A stretch of DNA of 64,000 nt from Nocardioides sp. HDW12B (GTDB lineage Bacteria; Actinomycetota; Actinomycetes; Propionibacteriales; Nocardioidaceae): positions 3,224,001 to 3,288,000 of the forward strand of contig NZ_CP049867.1 in assembly GCF_011299595.1 (NCBI RefSeq). The letters are read 5' to 3'. Positions 54,137 to 62,326 of the stretch are shown one piece after another. Each line of letters opens with the position of its first letter. The first letter of the stretch is position 1. The notes under the pieces are model-generated. The model made no database searches and had not been told where the DNA came from. It saw nothing but the letters and a program-made list of their open reading frames with translations. Position numbers and translations under genes: made by a program.

Positions 54137-54190
54137 CGGGCGGTGACAGGCGGTGACAGGCGGTGACAGGCGGTGACAGGCGGTGACAGG
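54131..54190. repeat. Tandem 10-bp repeat array
   Basis: Five exact copies of CGGTGACAGG (54141-54190) are preceded by a degenerate copy, GGGTGACGGG (54131-54140), containing the stop of the PAS gene. The period is 10 bp. A hairpin TCTCGAC/GTCGAGA follows at 54244-54263 before the sulfotransferase gene. Confidence 0.95.
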
Positions 54191-54315
54191 CAGGGCCGTC
54201 CACCAGGAGTCGAACTCCTGCCACGCTCCAGGCATGACGAGCCTCTCGACGGGTAGGTCGAGAAGGACAGAGGGCGCCCGTGGCGCCGCTTCCCGAGTCC
54301 GGACGGTGAGCCGCG

Positions 54316-55059
54316 ATGACCCACCCCGTCAGGTTCCTGTGGACCGAGCCCCGCTCGGTGTCCACGTCGTTCGAGCGCATGATGATGGCACGCGGTGACC
54401 ACACCGTCTTCGACGAGCCGTTCTCGCGCGTCTACTACTACGGGCCCGAGCGGCGCTCCGAGCGGTACGACGAGAGCCTGCCCGAGAGCTCGGTCGACGA
54501 GGTCCTCGACCAGATCTGGAAGGCGGCCGAGGAACGGCCGGTCTTCGTCAAGGACATGGCCTACCAGGCGGCGGCGGTGCTCGACGCCGACCTGCTGGCG
54601 GGCTTCGAGAACAGCTTCCTGGTGCGGCACCCGTCGGCCACGCTGCGCTCGCTGCACCGCAACTGGCCCGACTTCACCGACGAGGAGGCGGGCTGGGCCG
54701 CCCTGGACCGGGCCGCCGACGTGGTGGAGGGGCTCGGCCGGCCGCTGCTGGTCGTCGACGCCGACAGCCTGTGCGCGGACCCCGAGCGGGTGGTCAGCGC
54801 GTGGTGCGACGGGGTCGGCGTACCGTTCGTCGCCGAGGCGCTCACGTGGCCCAGCGGCATGCGTGACGAGTGGGAGCTGTGGGACGAGTGGCACGCCTCC
54901 ACGGCGAGCGCCACCGGCTTCGAGCAGCTCGACCCGCCCCCTGCTCCCCCCGGCCCCGACGAGCCGCGGCTGTTCGAGGCCTACCAGGCCGCACTCCCCG
55001 TCTACGAGCGTCTCGCGGCCCGCTCCCTCGGCGCCGACCCGCAGCAGCCCGAGGCCTGA
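54316..55059 (+). CDS. Sulfotransferase-like P-loop protein
   Basis: 247 residues. FLWTEPRSVSTSFERMMMARG matches the 5'-phosphosulfate-binding loop region of sulfotransferase-like proteins, with the conserved P-R-S-x-S-T. ENSFLVRHPSATLRSLHRNWPDF corresponds to the 3'-phosphate-binding segment. This bacterial group is often labelled sulfotransferase-like; donor and acceptor are unknown. ATG 54316 is chosen because the family begins at this PVRFLWTEPRS strand; the ribosome-binding site is weak. The C-terminal end is Pro rich. Confidence 0.78.
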   Translation: MTHPVRFLWTEPRSVSTSFERMMMARGDHTVFDEPFSRVYYYGPERRSERYDESLPESSVDEVLDQIWKAAEERPVFVKDMAYQAAAVLDADLLAGFENSFLVRHPSATLRSLHRNWPDFTDEEAGWAALDRAADVVEGLGRPLLVVDADSLCADPERVVSAWCDGVGVPFVAEALTWPSGMRDEWELWDEWHASTASATGFEQLDPPPAPPGPDEPRLFEAYQAALPVYERLAARSLGADPQQPEA

Positions 55060-55069
55060 CGCACCCGAC

Positions 55070-55075
55070 TACGCT
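55070..55075 (+). promoter_or_regulatory. Leaderless -10 element of the NYN gene
   Basis: TACGCT stands 6 nt before ATG 55082. Confidence 0.55.
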
Positions 55076-55081
55076 CCGGGG

Positions 55082-56062
55082 ATGGCCACACCGGACAGCA
55101 CCAGGCTCGCCGTGCTCATCGACGGCGACAACACTACGCCCACCATCATCGAGGCGCTGCTGGCCGAGATCGCGAAGTACGGCAGCGCGACCGTCAAGCG
55201 CGCGTACGGCGACTGGACCACACCGAACCTGCGCGGCTGGAAGGAGGCGATCAACGCCCACGCCATCCAGCCGATGCAGCAGTTCGCCTACACGACTGGC
55301 AAGAACGCCACCGACAGTGCACTGATCATCGACGCCATGGACCTGCTCTACACCGGCAACCTCGACGGCTTCTGCCTGGTCTCCTCCGACAGCGACTTCA
55401 CCAAGCTGGCCTCGCGGCTGCGGGAGTCGGGCAAGACGGTCTACGGCTTCGGGGAGCCCAAGACCCCGAAGTCCCTGGTCGCGGCGTGCGACAAGTTCGT
55501 CTACCTCGACGTGCTGCGGAGGGCCGAGAAGTCCGAGCAGTCGGGCGAGGAGACGGGTGGGGCCGAGGAGGCACGCGCCCCGCGGGCGCCCTCGCGGCGT
55601 ACCACCGCGCAGCTGCGCAGCGACGCCACCCTGGTCCGGCTGCTGCGTGAAGGCATCGATGCCTCCTCCGACGACGAGGGCTGGGCCCACCTCGGCGGGG
55701 TCGGGACGTACGTCGCCAAGCAGGCCTCGGACTTCGACCCCCGCAACTGGGGCTACGCCAAGCTCGTCGACCTCGTGGCCGCCATCGAGCTCTTCGACGT
55801 CAAGCGCGCCTCGGGCCAGGGGGTCCAGGTCCGTGAGCGCCCGAAGGGTCAGACCAAGGGCGCCGCGAAGGCCGCCGCCGCGTCGTCGGCCGAGAAGCCG
55901 GCCACGAAGACGGCCGCGCCCGAGGGGGCGAGCACGAGGTCGAGCAAGAAGGCCACCGAGAAGCCGACCCAGGAGGGGACCGAGAAGTCGACGGAGACCG
56001 CTGCTGAGAAGCCGGCGAAGCGGGCGTCGAAGAGGGCGACCCGCGGGTCGGGCCCCGCCTGA
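55082..56062 (+). CDS. NYN-domain ribonuclease-like protein with OST-HTH/LOTUS region and basic tail
   Basis: 326 residues. The NYN (PIN-like) domain, about 1-150, has acidic residues at LAVLIDGDNTTP, DSALIIDAMDLLY and VSSDSDFTKLASRLRESG, as in LabA/MARF1-type predicted nucleases. LVRLLREGIDASSDDEGWAHLGGVGTYVAKQASDFDPRNWGYAKLVDLV (about 180-240) matches an OST-HTH/LOTUS RNA-binding domain. The last 75 residues are low-complexity Lys/Ala/Thr/Glu, like histone H1 or nucleic-acid-binding tails. A role in RNA processing or decay is likely, but the target is unknown. Confidence 0.85.
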   Translation: MATPDSTRLAVLIDGDNTTPTIIEALLAEIAKYGSATVKRAYGDWTTPNLRGWKEAINAHAIQPMQQFAYTTGKNATDSALIIDAMDLLYTGNLDGFCLVSSDSDFTKLASRLRESGKTVYGFGEPKTPKSLVAACDKFVYLDVLRRAEKSEQSGEETGGAEEARAPRAPSRRTTAQLRSDATLVRLLREGIDASSDDEGWAHLGGVGTYVAKQASDFDPRNWGYAKLVDLVAAIELFDVKRASGQGVQVRERPKGQTKGAAKAAAASSAEKPATKTAAPEGASTRSSKKATEKPTQEGTEKSTETAAEKPAKRASKRATRGSGPA

Positions 56063-56095
56063 CCCACCGCGGCGACCCCACGGCTCCGCGAGGCC

Positions 56096-56536
56096 TCAGC
56101 CGGGGGCGTCGACGCGGATCAGCGTCGCGGTGATCGTGGCGCAGTGGACCTCGTCCCCGCCGGTGACCGCGTACGCGTCGCCCTGTGCGACGGTCAGGGT
56201 CCGGCCGGACCGCACGACCCGGCCGCGCGCCACCACCCGGTCGCCGGCGGCCGGAGCCAGCAGGTTGACCTTGAGCTCCACGGTCAGCACCTCGGACCCC
56301 GCGGGCATGAGCGTCAGCCCGGCGTAGCCGCAGGCGCTGTCGAGGATCGTCGTCGTGACCCCGGCGTGCAGGAAGCTCTGCTGCTGCGACAGCTCGGGGC
56401 GCGGCACCACCTCGATCTCGACGTGTCCCGGTGCCACCTCGACCAGCGAGGCACCCAGCAGCGTCATGACGCCCTGGGCCTCGAACGACCGGCGGACGGT
56501 GGCGGCGTACTCGGGGTTGCGGGGCTCGGTGCTCAC
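56096..56536 (-). CDS. PaaI-type hotdog-fold thioesterase
   Basis: 146 residues. The hotdog fold shows FEAQGVMTLLGASLVEVAPGHVEIEV, QQQSFLHAGVTTTILDSACGYAGLTLMP (the HAG...D catalytic helix) and LTVELKVNLLAPA. It hydrolyses acyl-CoA thioesters; the acyl group cannot be named. GTG 56536 has CAGGAT 6 nt upstream and is divergent from the DUF202 pair. Confidence 0.9.
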   Translation of the reverse strand: MSTEPRNPEYAATVRRSFEAQGVMTLLGASLVEVAPGHVEIEVVPRPELSQQQSFLHAGVTTTILDSACGYAGLTLMPAGSEVLTVELKVNLLAPAAGDRVVARGRVVRSGRTLTVAQGDAYAVTGGDEVHCATITATLIRVDAPG

Positions 56537-56565
56537 GCGGCCATCCTGCCCGCCGGTGCGGGCCC

Positions 56566-56571
56566 TACGCT
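56566..56571 (+). promoter_or_regulatory. Leaderless -10 element of the DUF202 pair
   Basis: TACGCT stands 7 nt before ATG 56579. Confidence 0.55.
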
Positions 56572-56578
56572 GACGGGC

Positions 56579-56932
56579 ATGACACGCTGGCCGAGCTGGG
56601 TCTACGAGGAGGGCGACGACCCCGACGCGCGCTTCACGATGGCCAACGAGCGCACCTTCCTGGCGTGGATCCGCACCTCGCTCGGTTTCCTGGCCGCCGG
56701 TGTCGCGGTCGACGTGGTCGACCTCGACCTCTCCTCCGGCGTACGCCGGCTCGTCGCCGGCCTCCTCCTCGGCCTCGGCCTCATCAGCGCCCTGACCGCC
56801 TGGCTCCGGTGGGCGCGATCCGAGCGGGCGATGCGCCGCCACCAGTCGATCCCGCCGCCGGTCTCGGCCGGGGTGGTGAGCCTGGGGCTGCTCGCCGTCG
56901 GCGCCGTCCTGCTCGTGCTCGTCGTCCGATGA
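56579..56932 (+). CDS. DUF202 (YidH-like) membrane protein
   Basis: 117 residues. ARFTMANERTFLAWIRTSLGFLAAGVAV is the DUF202 signature, and three transmembrane helices are visible. The N-terminus PSWVYEEGDDPDARF is typical of the YidH subgroup. The function is unknown. The stop overlaps the next DUF202 gene (ATGA), forming a two-gene unit. Confidence 0.85.
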   Translation: MTRWPSWVYEEGDDPDARFTMANERTFLAWIRTSLGFLAAGVAVDVVDLDLSSGVRRLVAGLLLGLGLISALTAWLRWARSERAMRRHQSIPPPVSAGVVSLGLLAVGAVLLVLVVR

Positions 56933-57201
56933 GCGAGGCGGCCAGCGGGTTCGCCGAGCGGACGGTCATGGCCTGGCAGCGGACCTCGCTGGCGATCGTC
57001 ACCCTCGCCCTGCTCCAGCTGCGGCTGACGTCCGGTCACGCCCCGGGCGTGGTGCTGGGCCTCCTCGGGCTCGCCGCGGTCATGGCGGCCCTGGCCGGGG
57101 TCGAGGCGCGGCGCCGCGACCGGGGCGGACGCGTCGGTCTGCTGCTGACGTCGGCGGTCGTGCTGCTGACGCTGGTCGAGCTGGGGATCGTCCTCAGCTG
57201 A
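56929..57201 (+). CDS. DUF202 membrane protein, short form
   Basis: 90 residues with three hydrophobic helices. GFAERTVMAWQRTSLAIVTLALLQLR is the same DUF202 motif as in the preceding gene, here without the acidic leader. The pair may form a hetero-oligomer (inference). It overlaps the end of the opposite yigZ-like gene by 8 nt. Confidence 0.8.
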   Translation: MSEAASGFAERTVMAWQRTSLAIVTLALLQLRLTSGHAPGVVLGLLGLAAVMAALAGVEARRRDRGGRVGLLLTSAVVLLTLVELGIVLS

Positions 57202-57823
57202 GGTCGACCCAGGTCTCACCCGCCGGCGCGACGACCGCCGATCCTGCGGTGAGCGCGGCGACCTCGTCGTCGACCGGCCACCCCGGCGGCACGGCGAGGG
57301 TGAGCACGACCCGCTCGCCGTACGCCGTGTCCTGCACGCGCACGCCTCGGGCACGCAGGTCGTTCTCCAGCCGCCCGGCGTCGGCGTGCTCGACGGTCAC
57401 CGTCACCAGCGCCAGCCGCCTCCGCTCCACCACGACTGCCTCGTCGAGCGCCGACCGCACCGCGTCGCCGTACGCGCGCACCAGGCCACCTGCGCCCAGC
57501 AGCGTCCCCCCGAACCAGCGCACCACCACGGCCACCACGTCGCCGAGGCCGGCGCCGCGCAGCACCTCGAGCATGGGCGCCCCCGCGGTGCCCGACGGCT
57601 CACCGTCGTCGGAGGACCGCTCCACCACCCCCCTGCCCAGCACGTACGCCGAGCAGTGGTGGCGGGCGTCGGGGAAGTCGCGACGGGCCGTCGCCACCAC
57701 GGCCCGCGCCTCGTCCTCCGTGGCGACCCGCTCGAGCAGGCACACGAATCGGGACCGCTTCTCCTCGAGCTCGCCGCTCGCTGGCCCGGCGAGCACCCGG
57801 TAGGAGTCCGCGCTCAGCCCCAC
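57194..57823 (-). CDS. YigZ/IMPACT family protein
   Basis: 209 residues. The UPF0029/IMPACT domain is marked by SRFVCLLERVATEDEARAVV, HHCSAYVLG, SSDDGEPSGTAGAPMLEVLRG and RWFGGTLLGAGGLVRAY. A C-terminal DUF1949 ferredoxin-like half follows (LVTVTVEHADAGRLENDLRARG). Members are linked to translation control and proline-peptide metabolism, without a settled reaction. GTG 57823 lies 10 nt inside the end of the upstream TSUP gene, so the two are coupled. Confidence 0.88.
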   Translation of the reverse strand: MGLSADSYRVLAGPASGELEEKRSRFVCLLERVATEDEARAVVATARRDFPDARHHCSAYVLGRGVVERSSDDGEPSGTAGAPMLEVLRGAGLGDVVAVVVRWFGGTLLGAGGLVRAYGDAVRSALDEAVVVERRRLALVTVTVEHADAGRLENDLRARGVRVQDTAYGERVVLTLAVPPGWPVDDEVAALTAGSAVVAPAGETWVDLS

Positions 57824-58596
57824 AGCCCCAGCACCTCGCCACCGATACGGACGATGAAGGCGGAGACCACGACGACGAAGAACACCCGGACGAAGCGGGA
57901 CCCGCGGGCCACCGCGGTCCGCGCGCCGATCCAGCCGCCCAGCATGTTGGCCGCTCCCATGAGCAGGCCGACCTCCCACAGCACCGCGCCCTGCGGCACG
58001 AACACCACGAGGGCCGCCAGGTTCGTGGCCCAGTTGGCCATCTTGGCCTTGGCCGACGCCTCGAGGAACGAGTAGCCCATGAGTCCCACGAGGGCGATGA
58101 CGAAGAACGACCCGGTCCCGGGCCCGAGCGCGCCGTCGTACAGACCCACCACGAAGCCCGCGGCCATCGCCACCGCCGTGTGCTGGTGACCTGAGAACCG
58201 CAGCGCGGTCGCCTCGCCGACCGACGGACGGAACAGCACCCACGCGCCGACCAGCACGAGCACGACGAGCACGATCGGGCTGAACGCCTCCTCCGGGATC
58301 TGCGAGGCGACCAGGGCCCCGAGCGCCGAGCCGAGGAAGGCCAGCAGCATCAGGGGCACGAACGTGGCGGCGTGCGGGCGCACCCGCCGGTAGTAGGTGA
58401 TCGAGCTGGCCGTGGTGCCGCAGATCGAGGCCAGCTTGTTGGTGGCCAGCACCTGCACGGGGCTGGCGCCGGGCAGGCCGAGCAGCAACGCCGGCAGCTG
58501 GACGAGCCCACCGCCTCCGACCACGGCGTCGACGAACCCGGCGACCAGCGCTGCGACCCCGAGCAGCGCCAGCGTCGTCAGCGTCAGGTCGTCCAC
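57814..58596 (-). CDS. TSUP family permease (TauE/SafE-like)
   Basis: 260 residues with about eight transmembrane helices. VAGFVDAVVGGGGLVQLPALLLGLPGASP and ATNKLASICGTTASSITYYRR are the first repeat. GLYDGALGPGTGSFF and ANWATNLAALVVF are the second, the usual internal duplication. TSUP proteins export sulfite, sulfoacetate or other organic anions. GTG 58596 has TAGGGT 7 nt upstream. A perfect TetR-type palindrome lies 68 nt upstream. Confidence 0.88.
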   Translation of the reverse strand: MDDLTLTTLALLGVAALVAGFVDAVVGGGGLVQLPALLLGLPGASPVQVLATNKLASICGTTASSITYYRRVRPHAATFVPLMLLAFLGSALGALVASQIPEEAFSPIVLVVLVLVGAWVLFRPSVGEATALRFSGHQHTAVAMAAGFVVGLYDGALGPGTGSFFVIALVGLMGYSFLEASAKAKMANWATNLAALVVFVPQGAVLWEVGLLMGAANMLGGWIGARTAVARGSRFVRVFFVVVVSAFIVRIGGEVLGLWG

Positions 58597-58603
58597 CGGG
58601 CAA

Positions 58604-58609
58604 ACCCTA
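58604..58609 (-). promoter_or_regulatory. Leaderless -10 element of the TSUP gene
   Basis: On the minus strand TAGGGT stands 7 nt before GTG 58596. Confidence 0.45.
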
Positions 58610-58663
58610 CGGAAGGACGGCGGTGGACCGGCGGCGGCGTACGACCGACCGCTGTCGAGGTGA

Positions 58664-58679
58664 CTGACCGTTCGGTCAG
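58664..58679. promoter_or_regulatory. TetR-type operator without a local regulator
   Basis: CTGACCGTTCGGTCAG has perfect 7-bp arms (CTGACCG/CGGTCAG) around TT, the pattern of many TetR-family sites. It lies between the TSUP gene and the Kelch gene, 68 nt from the first and 140 nt from the second. Confidence 0.6.
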
Positions 58680-58818
58680 CGCCCGGCCAAAGGTCCTCGC
58701 GGCAGTCGTGCGGCCCCTACGCTCCGAGCAGACCGCCGACCCCCGCAGCGGTCACGACGCAGAGTCCGCCTCTCCCCTCGCTTCTCGGGACGTCGGCGAC
58801 GGCTCGGAGAGGCTCGAC

Positions 58819-60333
58819 ATGCTCAGACGCACGCCATCCCACCCTGCCCGGAGGCGCTTCGGCGCCCTGGCCGCGACCTTGGGGCTCTCGCTCGCCGCGG
58901 CCGCGGTCCCCAGCGGGTCGGCTGCCGCCGCGGGAGACGAGTGGGTCACGGTGGCCCCGATGGCCCAGGCGCGGGAGCGGCACGTCATGGCACCGCTCCC
59001 GAACGGCACGGTCCTCGTCGCAGGGGGGATCTCCGGATCCGGCTCCTCCACCCGCAGCGCCGAGGTCTACGACCCGACCGCCGATGCCTGGGCAGCAGTC
59101 CCGTCCCTCAGCCGTTTCCGGATCGACGCCACCGCGACCCCGCTGCTCGACGGACGTGTCCTCGTCTTCGCCGGCGAGTCGTTCTCCGGCGTCAGCAGCC
59201 CCCCGAGCACCGGCGACGTCTACAGCCCCGCGACCGGCACGTGGTCGACGACCGCCCCGGCGAGCAGGTTCTACGGCGGACAGACCGCCACCCGGCTGCT
59301 GGACGGGCGCGTCCTCGTGGTCGGCGGCAACGCGGTGACCGGTGGTCGCGAGACGCGGGCCGAGATCTACGACCCGATCACCAACAGCTGGACCAACGTG
59401 GCCCCCATGTCCCAGCCCCGCATCGGTCACACCGGCACCCTCCTCACCGACGGCCGCGTGCTCGTGGCTGGCGGGGTCGGCAACGCCGGCACCGCGGTCG
59501 ACACCGCCGAGGTCTACGACCCGCTCACCGACGCGTGGACCTCCACCGAGCCGATGCCGGGAGCGCGCGACAGCCAGACCGCCACGCGCCTCGACGACGG
59601 ACGGGTGCTCCTGGCCGGTGGCACCAGCTCGGGCAGCGCGCCTCTGGCGTCCGCGGTGGTGTACTCGCCCGGGACCAACAGCTTCACCGCCACCGACTCG
59701 CTCGACGTGGCCCGCACTTACCACACCGCGGTGGCTCTGACGGACGGCGACGTGCTCGTCGCCGGCGGGGAGAGCAGCGAGGCGTACCTGCCGGTCACCT
59801 CGGTCGAGGTCTACGACACCGCGACGAGCACCTGGCGCACCGTGGACGCGATGAACGGCGACCGGTCGCTCCACACGTCCGTCGCGCTGGACGACGGCAC
59901 GGTCCTGGTGGCTGGCGGCTACGACAACGCGACCTTCGCCGGGGTCAGTTCGGTCGAGCGCTACACCCCCGCCGTCACCGCCGCGCCGGTAGCTGCACGC
60001 TCGATCACCGTCTCTGCGCGTGACACCGCGAAGCGCGGCGACGACCGGCTGGTCGTGTCCGGTCGGCTGAGCGTCGAGGACGGCCCGCGGCGCTGCGTCG
60101 TCGACGAGCGCGTCCTCGTCCAGCGGTACGACGCCCGCTCCGCGCGCTGGGTGCGTGTCGGGGTCGACCGGACCAGCGGCGGCGAGAACCCCGGTCGCTA
60201 CCGACTCGTCACGGCCGACGTGCGTGCGACGTACCGTGCCAGCGTCGTCGAGCGCACGGTGACCCAGGGCGAGTCCACCAGCACCTGCTCGGCCGCGAGC
60301 GCCGAGGTGCGGCACTCGCACTACGCCGGCTGA
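58819..60333 (+). CDS. Secreted Kelch-repeat beta-propeller protein
   Basis: 504 residues. A signal peptide (charged RR/H region, then ALAATLGLSLAAAAVPSGSAAAA) is cleaved near residue 38. About six Kelch repeats follow (roughly 42-365). Each has a DGRVLVAGG-type strand, an EVYDP turn and a W, giving a six-bladed propeller. The last 130 residues (ARSITVSARDTAKRGDDRLVVSGRL...) form a beta-sandwich-like domain with two or three Cys. It is extracellular and probably binds a ligand or carbohydrate. Its activity is unknown. A GGAGAGG Shine-Dalgarno precedes ATG 58819. Confidence 0.85.
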   Translation: MLRRTPSHPARRRFGALAATLGLSLAAAAVPSGSAAAAGDEWVTVAPMAQARERHVMAPLPNGTVLVAGGISGSGSSTRSAEVYDPTADAWAAVPSLSRFRIDATATPLLDGRVLVFAGESFSGVSSPPSTGDVYSPATGTWSTTAPASRFYGGQTATRLLDGRVLVVGGNAVTGGRETRAEIYDPITNSWTNVAPMSQPRIGHTGTLLTDGRVLVAGGVGNAGTAVDTAEVYDPLTDAWTSTEPMPGARDSQTATRLDDGRVLLAGGTSSGSAPLASAVVYSPGTNSFTATDSLDVARTYHTAVALTDGDVLVAGGESSEAYLPVTSVEVYDTATSTWRTVDAMNGDRSLHTSVALDDGTVLVAGGYDNATFAGVSSVERYTPAVTAAPVAARSITVSARDTAKRGDDRLVVSGRLSVEDGPRRCVVDERVLVQRYDARSARWVRVGVDRTSGGENPGRYRLVTADVRATYRASVVERTVTQGESTSTCSAASAEVRHSHYAG

Positions 60334-60341
60334 GGGCACGG

Positions 60342-60371
60342 GAGGGGCGTCGGCACGTGCCGGCGCCCCTC
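60342..60371 (+). terminator. Strong hairpin after the Kelch gene
   Basis: 15 nt (60342-60356, GAGGGGCGTCGGCAC) are followed directly by their complement (60357-60371), with one G-T pair. It begins 8 nt after the stop codon. Confidence 0.7.
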
Positions 60372-60434
60372 TCGGCGTACCTCTGACCGCAGCTCCCAAC
60401 GGCAGACCGGCACTCCCCACGCTCCGGCCGCCGT

Positions 60435-60480
60435 GGGGAGCGTCAGTTTCACGACATACCTGGGGAAACCGACGTTCCCG
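60435..60480. repeat. Dispersed palindromic element, third copy
   Basis: This 46-nt imperfect palindrome matches the 37627-37672 copy at 35 of 46 positions without gaps, including GTTTCAC, TACC and GAAACCG. It ends 6 nt before the stop codon of the osmoprotectant-binding protein gene. Confidence 0.8.
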
Positions 60481-60486
60481 CGCCCG

Positions 60487-61473
60487 TCAGGCGATGAAGC
60501 CCTCGGACTTCAGCCAGTCCAGGGCCACGTCGGTCGGGTCCTGGCCCTCGACGTCGACCCGGGCGTTGAGCTCGATGAGCGTCTCGTCGTCGAGCTTCTC
60601 CGCCACCGGCGCGAAGAGCTTCTCGATGTCGGGGTCGTCCTCGAGGGCCTGCTCGCGGAAGACCGGGGCGACGTTGTAGACCGGGAAGAAGTCCCGGTCG
60701 TCCTCGAGCACGGTCAGGTCGAGCGCCTTGATGCGGCCGTCGGTCGTGAAGATCTCGCCGAAGTTGCAGTCACCCTGGTCGGTGGCGGCGTAGATCGCGC
60801 CGGTGGCCAGCGTCTTCACGTTGCCGGCCGGCACCTCCTTGCCCAGCGGGATGTCGTAGGCCTCGAGCATCGGCTCGAAGCCGTCGTCGCGGTTCTTGAA
60901 CTCCGACTCCACGCAGAAGGTGCGGTCGGACGCCGGCAGGGTCTTGATCTCCGACAGCTTGGTGATGCCGAGCTCGTCGAGGGTCTCCGTCGGCGTCGCG
61001 AACCCGTAGGTGTTGTTCATCGGTGCCGGCGGCAGCCAGACCAGGCCGTTCTCCTCCAGGTCCCGGTCGCGCACGGCCTCGTACTGCTTCTCCGGGTCCG
61101 GGATCGGCTTGGTCTCACCGAGGTAGGTGATCCACGCCGTGCCGGTGTACTCCCACTGCATGTCGACCTGGCCGTCGACCTGGGCCAGCCGCGCGCTGGC
61201 GCTGCCGGGGATGTTGGTCAGGTCGGTCACCGAGGCGCCGGCCGACTTCAGCAGGATGATCGCGATCTTGCCGAGGATCAGCTGCTCGGTGAAGTTCTTC
61301 GACCCGACCGACAGCGAGGCGCCGTCGATCTCGTAGTCGGCGACCGGCCCGGCGAGCTTGCCCGTCGGGGTGAAGCCGGCGGCCGTGCCGAGGCCGCAGC
61401 CGGCGAGAGCCAGGCAGCCGGTCACGGCCAGCGCGGCCAGGCGGCCGGAGTACGTCGCACGGGGGCGTGGCAT
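60487..61473 (-). CDS. Osmoprotectant ABC transporter substrate-binding lipoprotein (ProX/OpuCC type)
   Basis: 328 residues. A lipoprotein signal ends in LALAGC (Cys about residue 26). The mature domain is an OpuAC-type binding protein: SLSVGSKNFTEQLILGKIAIILL, DMQWEYTGTAWITYLG, PAPMNNTYGFATP and QGDCNFGEIFTTDGRI. Trp and Tyr residues probably form the aromatic cage for quaternary amines such as glycine betaine or carnitine. ATG 61473 begins 2 nt past the permease stop. It is the last gene of the operon. Confidence 0.92.
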   Translation of the reverse strand: MPRPRATYSGRLAALAVTGCLALAGCGLGTAAGFTPTGKLAGPVADYEIDGASLSVGSKNFTEQLILGKIAIILLKSAGASVTDLTNIPGSASARLAQVDGQVDMQWEYTGTAWITYLGETKPIPDPEKQYEAVRDRDLEENGLVWLPPAPMNNTYGFATPTETLDELGITKLSEIKTLPASDRTFCVESEFKNRDDGFEPMLEAYDIPLGKEVPAGNVKTLATGAIYAATDQGDCNFGEIFTTDGRIKALDLTVLEDDRDFFPVYNVAPVFREQALEDDPDIEKLFAPVAEKLDDETLIELNARVDVEGQDPTDVALDWLKSEGFIA

Positions 61474-61474
61474 C

Positions 61475-62326
61475 TCAGAGTCCCTTCGGTCGGAGGGCGG
61501 TCTCCAGCACGCGACCCACCCAGTCGACGAGCAGCGCGAGGAGCGCGATGAGCAGGCCCCCGCTGATGAGGATGGAGTTGCGCGACAGGACGACCCCGGT
61601 CTGGATGAGGGCGCCGAGCCCACCGGCGTCGACGAAGGTGCCGAAGGACGCGACGCCGACGACGAGGACGAGCGCCGTGCGCACGCCGGCCATGATCACC
61701 GGGATGGCGAGCGGCAGCTCGATGCGCAGCAGCACGCCTCGCCCGGACATGCCCATCCCGCGTCCGGCCTCGATGAGGGTCCGGTCGACGCCCTGCAGTC
61801 CCACGATGGTGTTGCGCAGGACCGGCAGCACGCCGTACAGCGTGAAGGCGAGCACGGCGGTCCAGAAGCCGAAGTTGATCCAGATCGCGAACAGCACGAC
61901 GAGGCCGATGGCGGGCGCGGCCTGACCGATGTTGCCGATGCCGACCACGAGCGGCGCGGCCTTGTCGAAGCCCTTGCGGGTCAGCAGCACCCCCAGCGGG
62001 ACGGCCGCCGCGAGCACGAACACGGTCGTGACCAGGGTGATCTTCACGTGCTCCCACGTGAGGTCGAGCAGCGTGCCCCAGGCGAGCTGACGGCTCTCGA
62101 TCGCGTCGAGGGAGGCGGTGGCGCGCCACCAGACCCATCCTCCCAGCACGAGCACGACGACCACGGGGATGCCGAGGAGCAGGATGACCTGCTCGCGGGA
62201 GATCCGGGATCGCGCCGAGCGCTCGGGGGCGACGTCGGTCTCCCCCGTCAGCTCGTCCCGCTCGCCCGTCTCGGGGGAACCCGTCGGGGCGTCCTCGTCG
62301 GGGCGGGTGCGGGTCGCCTCGCTCAT
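61475..62326 (-). CDS. Osmoprotectant ABC transporter permease (ProW/OpuC type)
   Basis: 283 residues. A hydrophilic N-terminal tail of about 45 residues (Thr/Glu/Arg rich) precedes about six transmembrane helices. The ATPase-contact loop is VDRTLIEAGRGMGMSGRGVLLRIELPLAIPVIMAGVRTA, shared with OpuCB/OpuCD permeases. It pairs with the second permease at 63566. ATG 62326 overlaps the ATPase stop (ATGA). Confidence 0.9.
   Translation of the reverse strand: MSEATRTRPDEDAPTGSPETGERDELTGETDVAPERSARSRISREQVILLLGIPVVVVLVLGGWVWWRATASLDAIESRQLAWGTLLDLTWEHVKITLVTTVFVLAAAVPLGVLLTRKGFDKAAPLVVGIGNIGQAAPAIGLVVLFAIWINFGFWTAVLAFTLYGVLPVLRNTIVGLQGVDRTLIEAGRGMGMSGRGVLLRIELPLAIPVIMAGVRTALVLVVGVASFGTFVDAGGLGALIQTGVVLSRNSILISGGLLIALLALLVDWVGRVLETALRPKGL

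Noticed and set aside
54131-54190. CRISPR array
   Set aside because: The 10-bp units are directly adjacent with no spacers, and no cas gene is present.
54195-54230. A tRNA-like T-arm (GAGTTCGACTC read on the minus strand) after the 10-bp repeats
   Set aside because: The stem does not pair properly around the TTCGA loop when placed as in a real T-arm, and I found no matching acceptor, D-arm or anticodon stem.
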